Translations under genes and position numbers: made by a program
Shown here: positions 1-5,788 of the stretch, in pieces
Layout: every line of letters begins with the position of its first letter
Numbering within the stretch: the stretch's first letter is position 1
The notes under the pieces: model-generated
The model's input: only the letters and a program-made list of their open reading frames with translations
Told to the model about the DNA's origin: nothing
Databases searched by the model: none
DNA from: Cytophagales bacterium
GTDB lineage: Bacteria > Bacteroidota > Bacteroidia > Cytophagales > Cyclobacteriaceae
DNA: 6,508 bases
Direction: 5' to 3'
Assembly: GCA_020063545.1 (NCBI GenBank)
Contig: JAGUUF010000053.1
Span: forward strand, 1 to 6,508

Positions 1-666
1 GTGTACGGCACAAAGGGCATCCCGATAAAGCCCAAAACCCCCAACCAGCAAAAGCTGGTAACACTGGTAAAAGAAAATGACCTTGTATTTGCACTTGGCC
101 CTGCCGGCACGGGCAAAACTTACATATCGGTTGCCTTTGCCGTAAAGGCACTCAAAAACAAACAGGTTAAAAAAATCATCATTACCAGGCCGGCTGTTGA
201 AGCTGGTGAGAACCTGGGGTTTTTACCGGGCGACCTGAAAGAAAAAATCGATCCATACCTGCGGCCGATTTACGATGCCCTTCACGATATGATCCCATTC
301 GAAAAGCTCCAGTATTACATGGAGCGCGAGATCATCGAGATTGCACCCCTTGCCTACATGCGCGGCCGCACGCTAAACAATGCCTTCATCCTGCTGGATG
401 AAGCACAAAACACTACGCCCATGCAAATGAAAATGTTTCTTACCCGCATGGGCCCCGATTCAAAAATGATTGTTACGGGAGACACCAGCCAGGTTGACCT
501 GCCCGCCAGGCAAACCTCCGGCCTGAACGAAGCCGTAAAACTCCTTAGCCATGTAAAAGGTATCGGCTTTATCGAACTCACCCAACAGGATGTAATCCGC
601 CACAAACTGGTACGCGACATCATCGAAGCATATGCAGGCGGGCCCAACAAAAACCAGTCTCCTTAG
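1..666 (+). CDS. phoH: PhoH-family ATPase (PhoH-like protein), 5'-truncated
   Basis: This is a cytoplasmic P-loop ATPase of the PhoH family. Such proteins are linked to RNA metabolism and stress or phosphate starvation, but the exact substrate is uncertain. Visible in the fragment (first codon = residue 1): Walker A GPAGTGKT at 33-40, the family's ITRP segment at 61-64, Walker B LLDEAQN at 131-137, a VTGDTSQVDLP segment at 158-168 and an RH-x-LV-x-x-I-x-x-AY ending at 200-211. Family members usually have about 310-330 residues, so roughly 100 N-terminal residues lie left of the window. The first GTG is most likely an internal Val codon, not a start, because the frame is open at base 1 and YGTKGIPIKPKTPNQQ matches the segment that precedes the P-loop in complete members. 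The C-terminus looks complete, with a TAG stop at 664-666. Composition is ordinary. The family call is very secure; the cellular role is known family context only. Confidence 0.96.
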   Translation: MYGTKGIPIKPKTPNQQKLVTLVKENDLVFALGPAGTGKTYISVAFAVKALKNKQVKKIIITRPAVEAGENLGFLPGDLKEKIDPYLRPIYDALHDMIPFEKLQYYMEREIIEIAPLAYMRGRTLNNAFILLDEAQNTTPMQMKMFLTRMGPDSKMIVTGDTSQVDLPARQTSGLNEAVKLLSHVKGIGFIELTQQDVIRHKLVRDIIEAYAGGPNKNQSP

Positions 667-692
667 ATAATCCGTTAGCAGGGTTAGGATCG

Positions 693-761
693 CTATCCTA
701 TCAAATACCCTGATTTTTCCTATCAATATGATAGGATTTAATTACCTTTATGATAGGATAG
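693..761. promoter_or_regulatory. Nested palindromic operator with four TCCTATCA/TGATAGGA half-sites, probably controlling the Fic gene
   Basis: Four exact 8-base half-sites are seen: TCCTATCA at 696-703 and 718-725, and its reverse complement TGATAGGA at 729-736 and 751-758. The inner pair forms the palindrome TCCTATCAATATGATAGGA (718-736). The outer pair extends to perfect 11-base inverted arms, 693-703 and 751-761. Both pairs share the same centre, base 727, and each outer site lies exactly 22 bases (about two helical turns) from its inner partner. Weaker 6-of-7 matches to GATAGGA occur at 683-689 (GTTAGGA) and 770-776 (GATAGGC). The array ends two bases before the preferred Fic start at 764. 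A poor -7-like element, TACCTTTA, lies at 743-750 between the half-sites, so bound protein would cover the promoter. Inference: cooperative binding by two dimers, most simply by the Fic protein's own winged-helix domain. The repeats are certain; the regulator is not. Confidence 0.75.
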
Positions 762-763
762 AC

Positions 764-1798
764 ATGACCGATAGGCAAAGAGCCATATTCTGGATTATCT
801 GGGAGTCAGAACCAGTAGGCATTTCAGCTATTGCCACGAAATTACCCCGACAGGTTTCAATCCCTACCCTCAACCGCGATTTAGCCAAACTAAAAGAAAC
901 AGGATTTATTCAAGCGCACGGAAGAGGCCCAGGCACAAAGTACACCATTGTCAAAAAAGCGCTGATGAGCATTCAGGTTGACCTTCAGCAGTACTTCAAG
1001 GCGGATCCGGATAACCGCAAAATCGTGGACAAATTCAATCACGAACTTTTTGCTGCCCTGCGCGAAACCGTACTCTTTACCGATATAGAACTCGATACGT
1101 TGCACCGATTAACAGAAGAGCACAAGGCCAAGCTGAACACCATTTCAGAAGCAAATTACAAGCGCGAGTTTGAACGATTGATGATCGAGCTATCGTGGAA
1201 ATCCTCACAAATAGAAGGCAACACATACGACTTGCTGGATACTGAACTTTTGTTAAGGTATAACATCTTTGCTCCTGGCCATTCTAATGAAGAAGCAATT
1301 ATGTTACTAAACCATAAAAAAGCGATTGAGTACATTCGTTCAAACCTATCCGACTATGAGCAACTGTCATTAGGAAAGATTATCGACATCCACACATTAC
1401 TGGTTGAAGGACTTGGAATTTCCAAAACCTTAAGAACCCGATTAGTACGAATAACAGGCACTAAATACGCTCCACCGGATAACACATTTGTAATTGAAGA
1501 GGCATTGAATGAATTATGCAGCATGATTAACGCGATGCCTGATACCTTTAATAAGGCACTGCTGGCCCTTCTGTTAATCAGCTACATTCAGCCCTTTGAG
1601 GATGGTAATAAACGCACAGCCAGGCTAACGGCAAATGCAATATTAATGGCTAACAAACATTGCCCACTTTCATATCGGAGCATCAGTCCTGCCGAATACC
1701 ATAAGTCAATCCTGCTCTTTTACGAATTAAACAACTTTACAGCATTTAAGAAACTTTTCATTTCGCAGTACCAATTTGCGGTTGAAAACTATTTTTAA
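764..1798 (+). CDS. Fic-family protein with N-terminal winged-helix domain; active-site His replaced by Gln
   Basis: Fic proteins usually transfer AMP or another phosphate-containing group onto hydroxyl side chains. From Met at 764 the product has 344 residues. Residues about 3-65 look like a winged helix-turn-helix (SAIATKLP, then STPTLNRDL-like SIPTLNRDLAKL, then a GRGPGTKY wing). Residues about 130-344 form the Fic region. The segment S147-SQI-E151-G152 fits the (S/T)xxxE(G/N) inhibitory motif placed N-terminal to the core, as in class II Fic proteins; TGTKYAPP near 232-239 fits the flap. The Fic loop at 276-287 reads QPFEDGNKRTAR, against the usual HPFx(D/E)GNGRxxR: the catalytic His is Gln and the second loop Gly is Lys. 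I chose 764 rather than the in-frame ATG at 728 because 728 lies inside the operator and would add 12 residues before the helix-turn-helix. Two sampled 60-base lines gave 38% GC here and 58% in comEC, suggesting acquisition. It may be a regulator or a Fic enzyme with altered chemistry. Confidence 0.9.
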   Translation: MTDRQRAIFWIIWESEPVGISAIATKLPRQVSIPTLNRDLAKLKETGFIQAHGRGPGTKYTIVKKALMSIQVDLQQYFKADPDNRKIVDKFNHELFAALRETVLFTDIELDTLHRLTEEHKAKLNTISEANYKREFERLMIELSWKSSQIEGNTYDLLDTELLLRYNIFAPGHSNEEAIMLLNHKKAIEYIRSNLSDYEQLSLGKIIDIHTLLVEGLGISKTLRTRLVRITGTKYAPPDNTFVIEEALNELCSMINAMPDTFNKALLALLLISYIQPFEDGNKRTARLTANAILMANKHCPLSYRSISPAEYHKSILLFYELNNFTAFKKLFISQYQFAVENYF

Positions 1799-1836
1799 AT
1801 CACTACGGGTACCTCTAATTTCCGTAACTTATAACC

Positions 1837-3900
1837 ATGTTCCAATGGGTACCTTATGCATTTGTCCGGATCGCTTTCTTTTTCGTAGCCGGCATCCTCA
1901 TGGGCATTTACCAACCTATAGTAACCGAATACCAGGCAGGTGCCCTATTGGTTGGTTTGGTTGTTGTGTATTTTTTACTCTCACTGTGGGGTAAACTAAA
2001 TCCCGGCCCGGCAGGGCTACTTGCTGTTTTCATGGCGGGGTATGTTAATGTACTTATTCACACCGAATCGCGGCATGCAACGCATTTCATGCACACGAAG
2101 TTAACCGCGTATGAAGTCATACTTACTGAACCAGCCGAAGAGAAAACCAATTCATGGAAACAGGTTGCACGCGTAACTGCCATAAAACCCCAGACCGGAG
2201 AATGGCTGCCGGCAACCGGCAACGTGCTGCTGTATTTTTCAAAAACCGGGTTTACCAGGCCGTATGGGTATGGCCATGTGCTGCTGATAGACGGGGCGCC
2301 AGGTGAAATAGCACCTCCTGCTAATCCGGGTGAATTCGACTACAAACGCTTTTTGAGTTACCGCAATATTTTTCACCAGCATTTTTTACGCAGCGGCTCC
2401 GCCATACATGTTGACTCAACCCGTGGTAACCCGGTAATCCGATTTGCCTACACCATTCGGGAACGGGCACGGCAAACATTACATGCGCACATTAGCGGCC
2501 GGCAGCAACAGGCCATTGCATCGGCCCTGATTTTGGGTGTAAAAGACGGCCTCGACAACGACCTTACGCAGGCTTATGCCGCTTCGGGCGCCATGCATGT
2601 GCTTGCTGTAAGCGGCTTGCATGTAGGCATTATTTACATGATTATCGTGTTCATGCTTCAGCCCTTAACGCACAGCCGGCACGGAAAATGGGTGCTGGCA
2701 ATTACAAGCATTATGCTTTTGTGGGGCTATGCCATGATTACCGGTTACTCACCTTCGGTGCTCCGGGCCGTTACCATGTTTTCGTTTGTGGCGCTGGCAC
2801 GGCCGTTAAACTACCGCACCAACATTTACAACATCTTGGCCGCATCGGCTTTCCTGCTGTTACTCGTTAATCCATACCTGGTAATGTCGGTTGGTTTTCA
2901 ACTCTCCTACCTCGCTGTTATCGGCATTGTGTACCTGCAACCGGAATTATACCGGCTATGGAGCCCGAAAAGTTTTGTTGCAGATAAGGTTTGGCAAATC
3001 ACCTGTGTTTCGCTGGCGGCACAACTGGCTACCTTTTCGTTAGGCATCCTGTACTTTCACCAGTTTCCGGTTTACTTTCTCTTCTCCAACCTGTTTGTAA
3101 TACCCTGTGCCACCGCCATTTTAATTGGCGGTGTTCTGTTGCTGGCAACCAGCCCGGTTCCGGCAGTATCAGGTATAATCGGATTTGCACTTACCTGGTT
3201 AATCAAGGCATTGAACGTTGTTGTCATTACCATAGAACAACTGCCCTTTAGCATAGTGGAGAATATTTACATTACAACGCCCCAGTGCTGGCTTCTTATA
3301 TTACTGGTACTCTTCAGCATTCTGCTGTGGCGCTTCCGCAAGTTTAGTTTTGTACTTGCTGCTGCCCTGGCGGCTTTTCTTTTCGGATTAATTCAATGGC
3401 ATCATTACTTTAATGAAATAAAACCGGCCAGGCTGGTAGTGTACAACATTGCCGGTTACAGCGCCATGGAAATTACGCACAGTGGCATTTCAAAATTTTT
3501 TGGTAACCCCGCGTTACTTGCTGAGGCTGAACGGGTGCGTTTTCACATCAGGCCCAACCGGTTGATAAGCGGTGTTTACCATACTTCTGCTAACGACTCC
3601 GCAGCGGTGGGAGCGGTAACACCACACGTCAACATTTACCGGTGGCATAACCGGCTTGTGGTTAGCATACACAAGTCCACTACGCTGCCACGAAACCTTT
3701 CCGCGGATTACCTCATCATCAGCAACAACGCGGTTAAATCGGCAACAGAACTTGCTACTATACAAGCCAAAGCCATCATTCTCGACAGCAGCAACGCACC
3801 AGGCATCGCTGAAAAATTGCTAGCTGAGGCAAAATCACTTTCTTTACCAATTTATTCAGTACTTCATTCGGGTGCTTTTGTAAACCGCATATCGCCATGA
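1837..3900 (+). CDS. comEC: ComEC/Rec2-family competence protein, DNA-uptake channel of the inner membrane
   Basis: ComEC carries single-stranded DNA across the cytoplasmic membrane during natural transformation. The 687-residue product has the expected order: N-terminal membrane helices at about 8-24 and 36-75, a soluble OB-like (DUF4131) domain at about 85-200 with PPANPGEFDYKRFLSYRNIFHQ at 160-181, then the polytopic Competence domain at about 220-525. The hallmark GAMHVLAVSGLHVG lies at 251-264, followed by many helices including SVGFQLSYLAVIGI (351-364). The C-terminal part (about 528-687) is soluble and sits where longer homologues have a metallo-beta-lactamase domain, but no HxHxDH motif is present. 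Lengths near 690 with this feature fit my recollection of Bacteroidota ComEC. The ATG at 1837 follows the Fic stop by 38 bases, with no clear Shine-Dalgarno sequence or exact TAnnTTTG box. The stop overlaps the next gene's start. The family is secure; whether the host is transformable cannot be told from here. Confidence 0.96.
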   Translation: MFQWVPYAFVRIAFFFVAGILMGIYQPIVTEYQAGALLVGLVVVYFLLSLWGKLNPGPAGLLAVFMAGYVNVLIHTESRHATHFMHTKLTAYEVILTEPAEEKTNSWKQVARVTAIKPQTGEWLPATGNVLLYFSKTGFTRPYGYGHVLLIDGAPGEIAPPANPGEFDYKRFLSYRNIFHQHFLRSGSAIHVDSTRGNPVIRFAYTIRERARQTLHAHISGRQQQAIASALILGVKDGLDNDLTQAYAASGAMHVLAVSGLHVGIIYMIIVFMLQPLTHSRHGKWVLAITSIMLLWGYAMITGYSPSVLRAVTMFSFVALARPLNYRTNIYNILAASAFLLLLVNPYLVMSVGFQLSYLAVIGIVYLQPELYRLWSPKSFVADKVWQITCVSLAAQLATFSLGILYFHQFPVYFLFSNLFVIPCATAILIGGVLLLATSPVPAVSGIIGFALTWLIKALNVVVITIEQLPFSIVENIYITTPQCWLLILLVLFSILLWRFRKFSFVLAAALAAFLFGLIQWHHYFNEIKPARLVVYNIAGYSAMEITHSGISKFFGNPALLAEAERVRFHIRPNRLISGVYHTSANDSAAVGAVTPHVNIYRWHNRLVVSIHKSTTLPRNLSADYLIISNNAVKSATELATIQAKAIILDSSNAPGIAEKLLAEAKSLSLPIYSVLHSGAFVNRISP

Positions 3901-4670
3901 AAACCTTGTTATACTCACCCTCCGGCCGCATCGCAACCATTACCCTTAACCGCCCGGAAAAGCGGAATGCCCTGAATGCCCAACTGGTGCAGGAGCTAAC
4001 AGAAGCATTTACGCAAGCTGAACAGGATGAGCGCGTCAAGGTGATTATCCTTAAAGCCGCAGGAGATGCGTTTTGTGCGGGTGCCGACCTTGCTTACCTG
4101 CAGCAACTGCAGCACTTTTCGCACCATGAAAACCTTACCGATTCCAATAACCTGAAACAACTTTTTCTGAAAATCTATACGCTTTCAAAGCCGGTTATCG
4201 CCCAGGTACAGGGCCACGCGCTGGCCGGAGGCTGCGGACTGGCCACTGTTTGTGATTTTTGTTTTAGCGCTCCCGAAGCAAAATTCGGCTACACCGAAGT
4301 GAAGATTGGGTTTATACCCGCCATTGTAATGGTGTTTCTTATTCGCAAAATCGGTGATGGAAAAGCCCGCGAACTCCTCCTGAGCGGAAACCCTATCAGC
4401 GCAGAAGATGCATTTGAAAAAGGGCTTGTTACCCGCATTGTTCCACTGGCCGACCTGGAAAAGACCGTTCTTGAATTTGCCGATCACCTGGTTAATACAA
4501 ACTCCGCCACAAGCATGAAATTAACCAAGCAAATGATGACCCGGGTTCAGGAGCAGCCGCTGGAAGACGCTTTGCAGTACGCTGCTGAAATGAATGCGCA
4601 TGCCCGGGGCACGGAAGACTGCAAACGCGGCATTGCCGCTTTCCTGAATAAAGAAAAAATCATCTGGTAA
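3897..4670 (+). CDS. Enoyl-CoA hydratase/isomerase (crotonase) family protein, possibly methylglutaconyl-CoA hydratase-like
   Basis: This 257-residue cytoplasmic protein has full crotonase-family length. Typical segments in order are ITLNRPEKRNALN (15-27), the first oxyanion-hole region GDAFCAGADL (56-65), the second oxyanion-hole region GHALAGGCGLATVCD (106-120), and KFGYTEVKIGFIPA (129-142). By alignment from memory with rat mitochondrial enoyl-CoA hydratase, its Glu164 is kept as E134 but its Glu144 is Gly114. The GGxxGL plus EVxxGxxPAxV combination resembles LiuC/AtuE-type hydratases, which act on 3-methylglutaconyl-CoA in leucine breakdown or on carboxygeranoyl-CoA. The substrate remains an inference, since the family also includes isomerases and other activities. 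The start ATG is embedded in the ATGA that ends comEC (3897-3900), so the pair is probably one transcript with coupled translation. After the stop, GGTAA (4666-4670) and TTACC (4681-4685) could pair weakly, but there is no convincing terminator. Confidence 0.93.
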   Translation: MKTLLYSPSGRIATITLNRPEKRNALNAQLVQELTEAFTQAEQDERVKVIILKAAGDAFCAGADLAYLQQLQHFSHHENLTDSNNLKQLFLKIYTLSKPVIAQVQGHALAGGCGLATVCDFCFSAPEAKFGYTEVKIGFIPAIVMVFLIRKIGDGKARELLLSGNPISAEDAFEKGLVTRIVPLADLEKTVLEFADHLVNTNSATSMKLTKQMMTRVQEQPLEDALQYAAEMNAHARGTEDCKRGIAAFLNKEKIIW

Positions 4671-4765
4671 CTACTTAATTTTACCCTAAACAGTACATCA
4701 ATCTTACCTGATCCGGGTTTGCATTAAAGAAATTTTGTAACTCGGTAAAAAACTTCTCTACACGT

Positions 4766-5617
4766 ATGAAAACTGCAGCAGTATGTACATTGTTTCTGGC
4801 AAGCCGCCTGTTGCTTGCACAGGGTTACGTTGGCGATACCTGGGCACAGGTTAAAGCAGCCGGCCAGGGAACCATTTCGCTGGCATATGTGGAAACACCC
4901 GGCTTCGCGTATAAAGATGGGTCCGGAAAATTAACCGGGATATGCGTTGATATTATGGGCGACTTCGTAGCATGGGTAAATGCCAACAAAGGCGTAAAGT
5001 TGCAATCCAAGTTTGTTGGCGATGGATCTAACTTTCAGGGTATGTATGCAAAAGTGAAGGCATCAACCGGAGGTGTATTTGGGCTTGGAAACATTACCAT
5101 AACCGATGAACGCAAACGCGAGGTAAAATTCAGCCCGCCCTTTATTACCAACTTTGCCATACTCATTACCCAGAATACTATTCCTACGCTGGCAAAACTT
5201 GACGATATTTCTACTGCCTTCGCGAAACTTACTGCCTACACCGCCAAGGGTACGCTCAATGAAAAGCGGATATTGGAACTAAAGCAGAGGTACTTTCCGG
5301 AAATGAAAATTGTTACGCTGGACACCAGCCCCGAAGTATATCAAAAAATTTTCACTGACCCCAATAGCTTTTCATACCTCGACCTGGCTTTTTACCTGAA
5401 AGCCGTAAGTGAACAGAAACCGGTAAAACGCCACCCGGTGGGCGATAAATCGGCCGAACAGTTTGGATTTATTATGCCGCTCAATTCAGACTGGCAGCCG
5501 GTGCTTGACGAATTTTTTGCTTCCGGTGGCGGATACACCAACTCAACCCAATACAAAGGCATACTGACAAAACACCTGGGCGAAACCGGCATAAAACTGC
5601 TGCAAGCCGCTAAATAA
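4766..5617 (+). CDS. Exported family 3 solute-binding protein (SBP_bac_3)
   Basis: The 283-residue product looks like a periplasmic ligand-binding protein of the amino-acid-binding family 3 type. A probable Sec signal peptide covers residues 1-18 (K2, hydrophobic stretch to LLLA, cleavage likely before Q19); Arg14 within the hydrophobic stretch is slightly unusual. No lipobox Cys is present, so a soluble periplasmic protein is expected. The mature part opens with GTISLAYVETPGFAYKDGSGKLTGICVD-type strands (35-62), typical of lobe I. ITITDERKREVKFSPPF at 110-126 matches the family's T-x-x-R-x-x-x-V-x-F-S-x-P-(Y/F) signature with a ligand-contacting Arg. A lobe II AKGTLNE segment (160-166) and EQFGFIMPLNSDWQPVLDEFF (231-251) follow. 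No ABC permease, ATPase or sensor gene adjoins it here, so its partner is unknown. The 95 bases before it (4671-4765) show no exact TAnnTTTG promoter with a properly spaced TTG. The ligand, by family an amino acid or small polar compound, is undetermined. Confidence 0.9.
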   Translation: MKTAAVCTLFLASRLLLAQGYVGDTWAQVKAAGQGTISLAYVETPGFAYKDGSGKLTGICVDIMGDFVAWVNANKGVKLQSKFVGDGSNFQGMYAKVKASTGGVFGLGNITITDERKREVKFSPPFITNFAILITQNTIPTLAKLDDISTAFAKLTAYTAKGTLNEKRILELKQRYFPEMKIVTLDTSPEVYQKIFTDPNSFSYLDLAFYLKAVSEQKPVKRHPVGDKSAEQFGFIMPLNSDWQPVLDEFFASGGGYTNSTQYKGILTKHLGETGIKLLQAAK

Positions 5618-5618
5618 G

Positions 5619-5651
5619 GTTGCGGCAAGAGGTTTTTCATATTTCCGCAAC
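5619..5651 (+). terminator. Weak candidate hairpin after the solute-binding protein gene
   Basis: GTTGCGG at 5619-5625 can pair perfectly with CCGCAAC at 5645-5651 across a 19-base loop, starting one base after the stop codon. A run of five T lies in the loop rather than after the stem, so this is not a classical intrinsic terminator. A second small inverted repeat, CTTTGC (5669-5674) and GCAAAG (5682-5687) with a 7-base loop, follows. Either could end or stabilise the upstream transcript; neither is strong. Confidence 0.3.
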
Positions 5652-5733
5652 GCACGCTAAGGCCCTTTCTTTGCACTGGAAGCAAAGCCAGTCATCGGGT
5701 AAATTTGTTACTAAACCCTCCGCCTAACTCTCG

Positions 5734-5765
5734 TTAGTGAAATCATCATACAGTCCGTATTTTTG
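5734..5765 (+). promoter_or_regulatory. Candidate Bacteroidota-type promoter for the IcmF-like gene
   Basis: TATTTTTG at 5758-5765 exactly fits the Bacteroidota -7 consensus TAnnTTTG. TTAG at 5734-5737 sits 20 bases upstream, the right spacing for the -33 TTTG element, with one mismatch. Transcription would start near 5772, giving a leader of about 17 bases. The -33 region overlaps the short inverted repeat CTAAC-TCTC-GTTAG (5724-5737), a possible operator. A second exact -7 match, TAAATTTG at 5700-5707, has its nearest TTTG (5670-5673) 26 bases upstream, which is longer than usual. The motif matches are seen; promoter activity is inferred. Confidence 0.45.
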
Positions 5766-5788
5766 GGCTTGTTCACTTATTTTTAGCG

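Noticed and set aside
1..3. GTG at the first base as the true PhoH start
   Set aside because: The frame is open at the window edge and the encoded segment aligns with an internal part of complete PhoH proteins.
354..726. Two minus-strand open frames of 88-98 codons opposite phoH
   Set aside because: They lie opposite conserved Walker B and sensor sequence and have no family resemblance.
728..763. In-frame ATG at 728 as the Fic start, adding 12 residues
   Set aside because: It lies in the centre of the perfect palindrome, has no ribosome-binding signal, and adds residues before the predicted winged helix. The ATG at 764 is the better start, though 728 cannot be excluded.
1807..1854. Direct repeat GGGTACCT at 1807-1814 and 1847-1854 flanking the comEC start
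   Set aside because: Only eight bases long with one copy inside coding sequence; no symmetry or further copies support an insertion-site or operator role.
1776..1994. Small + strand open frame across the Fic-comEC junction
   Set aside because: It overlaps both genes in another frame and its translation looks random compared with the clear ComEC N-terminus.
4718..4737. TTTG (4718-4721) followed by AAATTTTG (4730-4737) as a promoter for the solute-binding protein gene
   Set aside because: The spacing is only about 8 bases, against the 19-21 expected, and the -7 element lacks its first T.
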